From the NCBI RefSeq assembly GCF_016086655.4, contig NC_052134.2, forward strand, positions 37,943,971 to 38,007,970: a stretch of 64,000 bases of DNA, written 5' to 3'. A program made the position numbers and the translations under genes. The notes beneath the pieces are model-generated. The model saw only the letters and a list, made by a program, of their open reading frames with translations. It did not search any database and had not been told where the DNA came from. The DNA comes from Lepeophtheirus salmonis. Its lineage: Eukaryota > Arthropoda > Copepoda > Siphonostomatoida > Caligidae. Within the stretch, counting starts at the first letter, position 1. Each line of letters opens with the position of its first letter. Positions 34,961-45,705 of the stretch are shown one piece after another.

Positions 34961-36597
34961 GAATCAAAAGCATCCACAATTCCGTATGGAGCGTTATATG
35001 TACCTTTTTAATGGCCTCAAATATGCTGGTGACCGTGTGGTATTGTTCTTCGATAAATAATTTACAAAATGTATAGTTACTACACCAATAAATGATCTAT
35101 AATTTGTAATCACAATATATAGTAGTTTGTTGTACAAAAATGTATGTAAATATATAAAATATATTTTAAGAATTGGGGTTGTTTTTTAATTGCTTGTTCT
35201 AAAATGCTTTGCTATATTTGAAAGGTTGGGAACTACTGTACTAAATGGTCATTTGTACTCAGTTCTTTTTGTCATTCATTGAGAACTATCAAAGAAATTG
35301 CATGTTTAACAAACATTATGACTTGTTTTTTTTTTAATGCAATGAACAAATGCATCTTCATCGACTTTCAATGAAATAAAAACTGTTTGTTAAGTACATT
35401 GATATCTAACATACATAGCTTATAGTAAAGACAGATGATGAAAATTTTAATGAATCCCCAAAAAGTTTCAAGTAATTTGAATAGCTAGTAGGACTTATAA
35501 CTTTTATATACATGCATATTTGATAGGCGTAGGTGATGGGGAGAATGCAAGTGCAATTATCTGCCCATTTTAGACAAATCAAACAATATTCGAGTAATCA
35601 ATTCTGTCTTGAATATTTAAAAATGTCAGAAATGAAACTAATGTATTCAATAATAATGAAAAATTAATATGTAAAAAAAGTAATAAACAAATATTTTTAT
35701 TAAACAAAAAGTCTTTAAATTTTGAAAAAGTTTTCATTTAAAAAAAAATTCCTACCAAATGTATGATATATTAATATACGGGACACTTAAGCTGTCCTTC
35801 TAAAAAATATCATCTCATTAGTATTTGAATATATTCAAACGATGTTATGTCACTTTAAAGTTATGGATTATAATCCCTTGATAAAAAAAAGAAGATAAAT
35901 TTAGAGAATACTTTATTTTTTATTCTATAAGAAGTTAAAAATATTTTTTTTAACCCCCCTTTATAACAAAATTGGGATTAAGGCAGTGTTTATGTATACT
36001 TTAGGGGGTAGAGTATTACGGGAACTAAGACATGAGCTATCACGGGTTTAGGCATATCACAAGTTGCCACTTTAAATAGAGATCCTTGTATTAAAATTGG
36101 ACTCTTCTCCCCATATGTCCTTTTTGTCCGAAAGAATTATATATGAAACAAAACTTTTTTTTTTTATATAGCAAACTTTTTTTTTCTTAAAACAAAACGT
36201 GCCACTTTTAGAACACAATAAACGTTGCTCACCCTTATATTTGGTAAGAAAATAAACGAAAAACATAAAAATCCCTTATGAAAAGGGGAACATGTAGCAA
36301 ATATATTACTTTTTATTCTATAAGAAATTACAAACCAGACAAAAAAACAAACAAGTGTAGAATGAAATGTCAAGTTATATCTTTTCAAGATTTTTCAGAC
36401 GTGAAATATTTCCACATGCATAAAGAGCCTATTATAACTTCAATTGTGGAAAAGAGTAAGGCAATTAAAAAAATATGACCATAGCAAATGTATTTAGTCT
36501 AATTTTGCAATAATGGCAGACATATTTCGCTTGTTGGAAACAACAGTTGAAGTTGTATTTAATTTTTTTAGAAGATATCTACTTTATTGTGCCTTTA
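34961..36597. other. AT-rich sequence with a solo hAT end
   Basis: At about 35200-35241 the sequence ends AAAGGTTGGGAACTACTG, which in complement is CAGTAGTTCCCAACCTTT, a typical hAT terminus. No left partner was found. Otherwise no gene is recognised. Confidence 0.45.
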
Positions 36598-36598
36598 C

Positions 36599-37290
36599 AG
36601 GGGCGTTCATTGAGGGAGGGATGGAGCCCCCCCCCTCCCCACAAAATTTAGGAATTTTTGATTCTTAACTGAAAATGTATTATTTGAAATTTAATTAAAT
36701 TTTTCCTTTTTTCCCAAAAAATTTAATTGTCTGTAAATAGCTATAGAATTTTGAAACTTTTTACCGAAAAATTAACTATTAGAAAGTTTTATTTTTCGAA
36801 TAAAATTATAATTGAAAGTTTTTTTTTCGAATAAAATTATATTTGATATTTAATTTTAGAAATTTTGGTCCAAAAAATTTCTTTTTTTGGGACAGCTTTG
36901 GATTTTTGAATTTTTTTTTCAACAAAATAATTTTTTGAGAATAGTTATAGGTTTGAGAATTTTTGTCCAAAAAAAAATTATTTTTTGTAAACAACTTTGG
37001 ATTTTTTAAATTTTTTCCAAAAAATATAATTTCTTTAAAATAGCATTGGATTTTTAAATTATTTCTCGAAAAATTTAATGATTAAAAATTTTTTCCAAAA
37101 ATTTTTATTTTTTGTGAATAGATCTTATTTTTTGAATTTTTTTCCAAAAAAAATTAATTGTCTATGAATAGTTATGGATTTTTCAATTTTATTTTCAAAA
37201 AATTTAATATTTAAAATTTTTGCCCCAAAAAATTGTAATTTTTTCAAAAAAAATTCTAAAACAAAGCCCCCCTCCCAAAAAAAATATTTG
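36599..37290 (-). repeat. GC-capped A/T-rich repeat, copy 4
   Basis: It begins CAGGGGCGTTCATTGAGGGA, then GGGATGGAGCCCCCCCC. It runs through many diverged units with GAATAGTTATGGATTTTT-type cores and ends in a CCCCCCTCCC tract. By comparison with the other copies it lies in the opposite orientation. The cap supports a hAT-like CAGGGGCG terminus for the family. Confidence 0.55.
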
Positions 37291-37395
37291 CAATTTAAAA
37301 ACGATATACAAACAAATTTATGTTATTGGTTCCTGTGATTTTGTTCCTATATAAAATATATAAAGAAAATACAATATATATTATAAAAAATAAAT

Positions 37396-37520
37396 TACAC
37401 TGGCCAACACAATTTTTCTTGCATGAGGTTATTAATGTTAATCTAACTCCATTTTGGCTGCTGATTCCAAATCTGTCATTAGTTTTTGCCTAATCACATT
37501 TTCAAGGTATTTCAATCGTT
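37396..37520 (-). repeat. Terminal inverted repeat of cysteine-rich gene copy 2
   Basis: On plus it starts ACACTGGCCAACACAATTTT and TCTTGCATGA, matching the sequence that begins at 32068. On minus it forms the tail of the remnant reading frame (KLMTDLESAAKMELD) and the DNA beyond it. The end of the gene therefore overlaps the element terminus. Confidence 0.6.
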
Positions 37521-37945
37521 CAAGTACTATTTTGATGTTTCTATACTCCTCTATCATGGAGACTGAGTAAAACACACTTGAAACTTCTTTTTGAGCTATC
37601 AATAAAGAGTCTCCACTCACTTGAATGATACGCAGATAATCCCATAGCCACAAGAAGTCCTTCAATGTCACTGCAGTATACAAAGTGATTGTCGGAATCA
37701 AAGAACATCCTCAGTTCTGCATCTCTGTTGCGATAAAATGTGACACTTGTGCCCTGAGCATGCATGTTTCGCTCTTGCAGTCTGGAAGCCAACAACTCCC
37801 CAGATTGTTTAGGTAAATTCAAATCTCGAAACAGGGCATTCAATTCAGGTTGACTATACGGAAAAGGTTGACCAAAACAATGAACCCAATGGTGAGTAAT
37901 TTGCATCTGTATCTTCTTCATCATCATCATCGACTGAAGTATGTC
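37438..37945 (-). pseudogene. Truncated cysteine-rich transposon-associated gene, copy 2
   Basis: On minus one frame carries SQPELNALFRDLNLPKQ, TSVTFYRNRDAELRMFF, HFVYCSDIEGLLVAMGL and EWRLFIDSSKRSFKCVLL, closely matching copy 1. A second frame then continues SMIEEYRNIKIVLERLKYLE to a stop at 37438. In full-length relatives, as I remember them, about 15 residues separate these blocks, so there is a small internal deletion with a frame change. The N-terminal zinc-binding half is missing upstream of about 37945. The insert TCATTGTTTTGG, absent from copy 1, lies at the point where copy 1 changes frame. Confidence 0.65.
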
Positions 37946-40900
37946 AATGAAACTGAAGAAAAAGGTGTTAAAATTAAGTGCAAAACCTCTTTATGAAAGT
38001 AAATATGTACATAAGTATGAACGTGGTAGAACAAATTAATTAAATAATTTGGTTAATTTATTGCAAAGTATAATGTTATCTAAATCTATTAGGGTAAATA
38101 AAGACCCCATTGGTAGCTCAAAGAGTGATCAATTGGTTTGGTAGTTCTAGTGTAACCGAGGACATGTAACATCAAGTAAGTTGTATTTAATTTTCTATTA
38201 TATTATTTTCTTAAGGCTTTAAAATTACTGGATAGAGGGATTTCACGTGACGTAGGTCATCTTGAAGGAAGAAACAATTTATTTTTAGGAGAATAAATAA
38301 ATATATTCCTTTAACTTCTATCTTTTCTTATACTACCTTTTCATACTTAAAAGGTTCTTAGTGCATCGTGTAGACCAGTGTTTCACAAAGCGGGCGATAC
38401 CGCCCCCCCTAGGGGGGTCCTTTGATCTAATGGTGGTATTGCGAAAAGGGGCAATAGGTGGTGAAAAGCAATAAACTGTGATTAAATATTTATATATAGA
38501 ACAAACAAATTGATCTAAAAATTAATAAAATGTGACCAAAAGGTAGCGATAATGAATATGTTGAATATTATGCGGTTGATAGGATATAAGTACGTCATGT
38601 CATGATTGTATTAATCAAATGCATTATTAGTGTCTTTATATTTTATCATATACTTAGTATACCATTTCTCTCAAATACAAATATACTACTTAGAATAATT
38701 ACTCGAACTTTAGTTAAAAGCTAAGCTAAAACCCAAATTATGTACCCCAAAATTTCAAAGAAGTACTTAAAGGACGTTCAATAATCCGAATGGAATGTCA
38801 ACGGAAAAATACTTCAGAAAATAAATTAAACTAATCATAAATTAATTTTGGACCTCACTTCCTTCACTCACAAAGTAGACTAAGGGAAGACGGATTAAAA
38901 ATAGTTTGAATTAAATTTGAGTATATTAAGAAAAACAAGTCTTCAGTAGCTCACCCTCAACTCCGACAACCTTCATGGCCTCTTTACGACTGAGGAGTCA
39001 TTATGATTTTTGAAATTAATATACTCCCTCCCTTACCCCTAACTCGTTTAAGAATCACGCTTGAGATTTCATCATTATTATTCATAATTTATGAATAATC
39101 TGAGCCAAGAACTTTGCTGATACTTTTTATAGCAACAATTGTAATAGTTTTATTGTTGGATTTGGTAACATTTTCCAAATTAATGAGATAAGGGCGACCA
39201 AAAAAATAACCATCTAAATGACCAACCAACACTGCAGTCCATGGATCGCTGTCGAGTGTCAGTAGTTTAGTCCAATGCAAGAAATATATCCTCCCCCTCA
39301 AGTTTTTTTTAAAATCTTAGTTAACACTACTTTACTTTGAAACTCCATTGACTTGGTGATTGAGAATCGAGAGGGAATTACTTTTCCAGTGTAAACTTCC
39401 ATAAACTTAACAAAATTTGGATAATTAAGGATATGGAGTAGAATATTGCAGGAGAAATGGCATCTATATGAAAATGTTTATCTTGTAAAAGTGGAAAAGT
39501 TGCTTGAAAATATGTAAGGGCATAAGAAGCTTCTTTTCATCGATTTCCTAGTAAAAATGAAGAGCTTTGAAAGTAGTTGATTACTTTATATGATAATATT
39601 ACAAATTAAATTATTAAAAAAAACTTTATTATACAATAATTATCAAACACAACCAACAATAAATTTTAACAATATATTTCAGTTTTTAAAAATTGTATTA
39701 TGAAAGTATACAAAGTAATCACCATATTAAATACAAATTTCCTTATTTGGTTAGGTTTTGTGGTTTAAAATAAAATAATTTGAGACTATTTAGAATAGAC
39801 TATGTAAATGGTAAGTTTATAGTTGAATTAATATAAAATTAACGTTTTTAAAACAACAATACGCTTCATTTAATTGTCTCTATCCCGTTGTTCCGATCGT
39901 TTATAAAAGGTATCCATATTTCTCATATTTCTTGAATTCTGAATTGGCATCTAACTTTCTTGAAATATTGATGAAGCAAAGTCATTGTAAGTCTCTTAAT
40001 AATCTTATGAAGTTCGAGCAAGCAATTAAATTGTCCAGTCACTGTGTCCTTTATTTTAGATGAAGATTTCAGAAACACTAAATCTGAAATGTAATAATCA
40101 TCTTAATACAATACTTCAAATTAAGGTTCTCACAAATACCCTAATCTGATAACCTTCAGCAATGGATTTTTTGTTTTTCCTTAAGCTTTAATTCTATACT
40201 ATTTGAAAAAGTTGAAATGTCAAATATATATTATTAGGAGATTATTTTGGTTATATCTGTAGTAAAATTGGAATGTTCAGAATTGGAATTAATTATATGA
40301 TTTGTATATAGTTCCGAATTTCTTACGTGAGTTTGGGTTTACTGTGTTGCTCCTCTTTGAACTTATTCTTGACTTTAGTTCCAAAATTACAAAGACGACA
40401 ATCCAAAAATCTAGAATCCTTGTCGTAACTCCATATATTTTTATCACCATTATCAGTTATCCAGATATTTAATTTTTTTGAAAAATACATTTTGATGATT
40501 ATAGTATACAACTTTATTAATCAAACACAAGGAACGTAGTGAATTATTGTACTTACAAGACCATATCTCAAGTCAAGAATTTATCTCAAACTTCATCAAG
40601 AAGTAACTTTACACGTTTCTAGAATTTATGAAAATAATCAATACGTAGTTCGTATTTATAGGCAAGTGTATTAATATTAACCTTGGTTACAGTTTACTTA
40701 TTTAAAAATGATTAATGATCATGAATTTTAATATGTTTTCTGCTCAAGAATGAAAAAATAATGATGACAGCTCCTAGTATTATAAGGATTACCAACTGCA
40801 AAAACACGCTCCCCCTTTTGGGAACATGTAATATTCATATCTGATTATAACTTTAATGCTCCTTGTTTGCTAATACGTTGTAATTTTTAAAGTAGAGGGA

Positions 40901-41282
40901 AAAAATCTATAACACAACTTATGTATATCTTGCAGGTTACAAATTAATACTAATATGCTCAACAATTTTACATCCCTATCAATGAGGCCCCCTCGCCCTC
41001 CATTTCTAATACATAATTAATTAAAACCAGCAATAACTATAATTTCAATTGACTTTGGTTATTAACCCATTAAAAGTCATAATTTTTTAGGGTTGGAAAT
41101 AACTCGGCGGAAAAGATTATCTATTCAAATGAGAGATTTATATTTTTTTTTTAAATTTAAAAATACCCATGGGGCTCCAATAGTATCAGTAGTGTATACA
41201 TATAAGAATAGGTATAGGTCCATAGAATAGTATAGCCTCCAGTGGCTTTTTTTACAATTGTATTGTTAGTGAAAAGTGGAAA

Positions 41283-41438
41283 ATGAGTGAAAACAAGGAC
41301 GAAACGCAGTACAACAAGCTCAAAGTTGTTAGACAAGACTTCAACAAAATTCATTTTCGTATCAAAGATGTCCACGAATATGGGAAAGCGGAAAAAATCA
41401 TGCCCGGAACGGGTCAGCGTAATAATTATAAGAAATAA
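41283..41438 (+). pseudogene. Truncated SUMO pseudogene fragment
   Basis: ATG 41283 opens MSENKDETQYNKLKVVRQDF and then NKIHFRIK. This matches the start of SUMO/Smt3 (acidic N-terminus, YIKLKV-GQD, EIHFRVK). One base later the neighbouring frame carries KMSTNMGKRKKS and PERVSV, the next stretch of the fold. A single-base insertion near 41360-41370 has therefore shifted frame, and the open frame ends at TAA 41436-41438. Similarity stops near 41420, so the conjugation-surface remainder and the C-terminal diglycine are absent. It cannot make SUMO. It has no visible intron, so a retrocopy or captured exon are both possible. It lies inside the hAT element. Confidence 0.7.
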
Positions 41439-41474
41439 TTTTTTTAATATGTTTCTTTAATTGATTAATTCCAT

Positions 41475-41535
41475 CTCCCCCCCCCGACTTCTCTTTGCCT
41501 CCTCTTCTCCCCTCCCCCCTCCCCCCCCTCCCTCC
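41475..41535 (+). repeat. Pyrimidine tract
   Basis: About 60 bp are almost pure C/T (CCCCCCCCC, TCCTCTTCTCCCC and further C runs). Such mirror-like tracts can adopt non-B structures. It lies 35 bp after the SUMO fragment. Confidence 0.8.
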
Positions 41536-42334
41536 GAATGTTACAAGTGAAGTGTAATTGAGTTCCAAGGCCTGAGGTTTGTTCTCTCGTACCCTGTGTG
41601 TGTGTTTCTTTTCTCTAGAGGAGATCTCACTTTTTCAAACTAAACAAATTTTATTGGAGACGTAACTGTAATAATCATATTATTCATTTCTCATACTTTC
41701 AAATATAATGTACGAAATAAAAAGAATAGGTAATAATTTGGAAAAATCATTGTTATTGTAAAATGGAAAATTAAATAAATATATACAGAAAGGTAGACTT
41801 TGTATTTACACAAATAAAATTTCACAAACAAAAGAAATATTTATGATACATTATTTTTATTTGAGACAATCATAAAAGCATTATAGATACAGCCCAATAT
41901 TGGATCTGTGACACTCAAATTTTGCATTTTCCTTACGCATTGGACATTTGCAACGTCTTAGCTTAGAAATAAACTTGATAAAACGGATACCATAGTTGCC
42001 TTTTGTCAACTTTCCCTGGCTGTTCCTCTCAAAAATATAGGGGTACTGGGTCTTTGTTTCTCTACTCATGATTGATTAGCGTCTATTATATTAAATGACC
42101 AAGGAATTCTAAATAAGGGAGATATAAATTTCTTTTAACTCTCATGGATCGCAAGGTTTGAGCATCAGGAGCACTACTGACCAGTTAAATATAGGCCAAC
42201 GCTCTTTCCTTCATATAATTATCCCTTCATACACAGCTGATATTGCATCCAAGATATCAACTCATCCTACACCCTTTTTTATAGTTCTAGACGACACAAT
42301 TATGAACTGTCTGATTTACATACTTCTTTTGAAC

Positions 42335-42430
42335 TATATTCTACTCCAACTTTTTCAAGTGGGCGCCCTCTTGGCTTCAATATAAACTTCTTGCCCCCCC
42401 CCCCAAGCACATATATAAGTTTTTGAACTA
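42335..42430 (-). repeat. Inverted copy of the hAT right end
   Basis: GGCGCCCTCTTGGCTTCAAT followed by ATAAACTTCTTGCCCC matches the reverse complement of 42815-42870. The outer CCAACTTTTTC matches the terminus near 42880. A second hAT right end therefore lies inverted within the larger element, with the hATC fragment between the two. Confidence 0.6.
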
Positions 42431-42597
42431 CGCATTGTCATTGTCTCCAACTTCAAGATAGAAATACAAAATATGACGTGTGGCAAACTTATACAATGTA
42501 CTCATGAACTACATTGAGCTCAGTCCAAAGTTCAAAATATCATACCAAGATTTTGGCTACAAAAAAAAAAGACATCTATCCAGTATTATGAAATAAG

Positions 42598-42807
42598 GTG
42601 CAAATATATTTTATTACTTTTCCAACATCATATTTGGTAGAACGGGCCTTAAGTGTAATTGACTTTCTTTTATTCAATCAAATGAACAAGCTTAGAATTA
42701 CCAAGCGTGGGTATATACGTCTTTTTTTTAGTAAGTTTAAACCTGATATGGAGGAACTAATATTACTATCCCTACACCAATCCCATTATTTTCATTTTGG
42801 AGGATAA
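42598..42807 (+). pseudogene. hAT transposase C-terminal (hATC) fragment
   Basis: The frame reads FPTSYLVERALSVIDFLL, then MNKLRITKRGYIRLFFSKF, KPDMEEL and a final LHQSHYFHF before the stop. FPTSYLVER-(F/L)S and the LRITKRGDLRL-like block belong to the hATC dimerisation region of ZBED-type hAT transposases. Only about the last 65 residues remain. The BED finger and the catalytic DDE domain were not found in the 4 kb upstream. It stops 80 bp before the right end of the element, the normal spacing. Confidence 0.75.
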
Positions 42808-42897
42808 ACTTATATGTGTTTGGGGGGTGCTAGAAGTATATATATTGTAGCCAAGAAGGCGTCAGTTAGAAAAAGTTTTGGAAAGACTGGTGTAGAC

Positions 42898-45309
42898 AAT
42901 GAGCTCCAATTACATTTGCAAAGATAATATATTTTTCTCCAATTATGACACTTTTCTGATCCATAACACTATCCAACAAAATCACACTTTTTTTATGCAC
43001 AAGAATAGCACATGCTCAACTTAGTACAGTTGGATCCCCTGATTCCAAATAGGCCCTTATTTTTTCTCTCATAGACTCGTGGGCTATGAGATCTATAAGA
43101 AGAAAAGAGATAGAAACAAAGAGAGGAGAAAAGAAAATATATATATAATACAATTTGTTATAACATTAAGCCTCATGTCTCAAACTGTATAAATAAATTA
43201 TTTCAAGCTTCATGGACGCAAAATGAAGCGTAGCATATCCGGAGTGAGTGAGGAATTCCAAAAGACGGACATTCAGAGGACTCCCCAAGCAAATCCTTTT
43301 TATTTTTCTCTCTCTTTTCTTCTTCTCTGTCTTTTTTTATATTCCTTCTACCTGGGGCATACGAATACTTTTGCACTTTTATTATGAGATCAATTCAAAA
43401 TGAGTTTTTTTCTTTGAATATTGTCGTGCCCTTATCTCAAATTGACAACAGTATAGATCGTTTCTAGAGAGGCTCTTTTAAAAAAATAAAAGTTAATACT
43501 ATTAGCTATCCAATGCAATACTTTTAAACTTTTTGAATCTATTCGTCTTGAAGTTATAAGCCACTGAATAAAAAGTATATATTTTACAATTTAAACAAAG
43601 GACTTGAGTTATAAGTATGATGCATAAATTTTAAAAATAGGTATATAATTTTTTAACGTTCGGCTTTAAAATATATTAATATATTTGTCCCTACCTTCAA
43701 CACCGAGGGCTTAAAACAGCTTTGAACCTTAAAAATAGCCAAAAATAACAAAAAAAAAAAAAAAATCACTACCTATTTATTTTTTATCATTCAAATGTAA
43801 CTGTTTTTCTTTGGCGTCAATTTGCGTTCAGAATAACACTTAATTTGTCTTTTTTTTCTTTAAAGCCATTTTATAAAGTTTCTTTATCATTTTAAAAAAA
43901 TTGTTCATTTTATTTCATAAATATATTAACTTTATTCCTCCGAAATAGTGTCCCTTCAGACTATGGAATAATCTGTAACGTCAAATTGAAAAACTTCTAT
44001 AATCTAGTAAAGCTTTGTTCCAATTTACAATGACTTTAGTATGCTTTCCTATGTTGAATGTGTTATCAATAATGGAGAGGCGCCGGTATGGTTATTTTTG
44101 ATTATATTATTAGCTTATCGTATAATATTTTGAATAATATTTCAAATTAATATTTATTGTACAAAAATGTATATTCAATGATGTTCACTTTGACTCGAGA
44201 GTGTAAGATGATAGTCTGAAGCTGATATTCGAGCCCGTAACCAAGAAATATTAATGATATCTTTTACTTAAATATAAGCCAGAGGAGTAATTCTTTTTTA
44301 CAATTCAGCAGGTTGCACAAGCCTTTTCTGTAATGTCTACCTCTTTCCAAGGGGTGCCTTTACTATGAGCGGGAGATTGGGGGAAAAATCGATACCCTTT
44401 TTTTGAGTTTTGTTTTTGTTTAGAAAATAAATTTCGAAACCTCATTAAATGCAGGGATCTTTTTTATGTTTATTTAAATAATAAAAAAGTTTTATGAACC
44501 TTTTAAGAGGAAATACATATCTTATTTTATTTCAAATGACGGTACATCCCTTTAATGTGCCCCATTTTCGATATCAAGTGCGAAACCGGGGAAAATGATC
44601 CCGGTAACCTCCTAAAACAGATCCGGCGTTCTCCACTCCTATACAATGTCAGACTTTTCTACGTTTAGAGAGCCTGTAGCTGTACATTCTTGCGGAGGCT
44701 TCCTTACACGACTACGAATAACGTATAGTGAAAGGATGGAAGACCGAAAATAAGAAAGGAAAACTAAAGTTCATAATTGATCATTAGGGAATAAAAGAAA
44801 ACTTCCGGAATATCCCACTATTAACGCAAAACTATTTGTGGATACAAATAAAAAAGTGAAAGTTATCTTGATTCCCCCTCCCCACAAAAAGCATGCATAC
44901 AATACAATCATGTTAATGTGTTTACACAATAAAACGCATTATATTTGAACTTATTCTATGTAGACTTAAAACTTACCTTTTTGAAAGATATCGAATGAGA
45001 AAATGTTTTATATAAAAAGTTTTTATTTTGAAAGGGACATTTTACATCTAGAGAAATAAAACATATTTAGAGGAAACAATATTTGCTCAAGACTGAGCAA
45101 ATTACTTCATCTGACAAAAGGAGTGTGCTCAATATATACATAATTACGTCACATTGCCTTATTTCATTATTCATATTATATTCGTTAAAAACAGAGGTTA
45201 ACAACCTGTCAGAGTGATAAGGCTAATTGGGACAAGAATATCTAAAATGAGGACTGTGCAGTTTCTTTTCATTTCTACGAAGTTAGGCATTATTGTTATT
45301 GATATAAAT
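42898..45309. other. AT-rich intergenic sequence
   Basis: No gene or classifiable element seen. There is an A17-type run near 43750 and short C/T-rich patches. Confidence 0.4.
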
Positions 45310-45705
45310 TTTTTAACCGGCCCTTTTTTTTAAATCGGTAATCTGCCAAATGAATTTTCTTTTCCTTAGCAGTTATCATTATTATTTAATTCTTGAGTAG
45401 TGAACTTCCTCTCCTCAATAGATTTTATTACATTTAAAACCTTATTGAACAGTCCTGCGTGCTCATAAAAGACGGAGAGTAACCTCAATGAGTTATTGTG
45501 GAGTTATAATTGTAAGTCCCTCTTGGAATCATAGTATAATCGGGGATCGATATAGGATTAATTCTTGCCAATATCCTTGTTTATTTCCTTCTCCCCTCTT
45601 CTATTGCCACAGCAGATTGTAGCTGATCTCCTCCAAAACAATCTTCAAATTGTCAGGGTTCCCATGTTGGCTTTTAGTTTCTTTTTTTTAATATGCTCAT
45701 TATAC
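45310..45705 (-). repeat. Dispersed repeat family R1, copy B
   Basis: On minus the family landmarks occur in order: CAACATGGGAACCCTGACAA, TTGTTTTGGAGGAGATCAGC, CTTACAATTATAACTCCAC, TTTTATGAGCACG and GAATTAAATAATAATGATAA. It is the only copy of the four in inverted orientation. Borders are approximate. Confidence 0.6.

Larger units (their letters stand above)
38376..42889 (+). mobile_element. hAT transposon of 4.5 kb with perfect 8-bp target duplication
   Basis: GTGTAGAC occurs directly before CAGTGTTTCACAAAGCGGGC at 38376 and directly after the terminus ending TTTTGGAAAGACTG at 42889. Read inward, the two ends CAGTGTTTCACAAA and CAGTCTTTCCAAAA agree at 11 of 14 positions. GTGTAGAC also fits the nTnTAnAn preference known for hAT targets. 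The right part encodes a hATC-like segment in the expected orientation. Most of the 38.6-42.3 kb interior is decayed, AT-rich and without transposase frames, and a SUMO-derived fragment lies within it. Two unrelated hAT ends could share an 8-mer by chance, but that is unlikely. Confidence 0.65.

Noticed and set aside
41283..41438. SUMO-like frame as a functional gene
   Set aside because: A one-base insertion shifts the frame within the fold, and the C-terminal half with the diglycine is missing.
42158..42385. 75-codon plus-strand open frame
   Set aside because: Its 3' part lies in the inverted hAT end sequence and its composition shows no domain.
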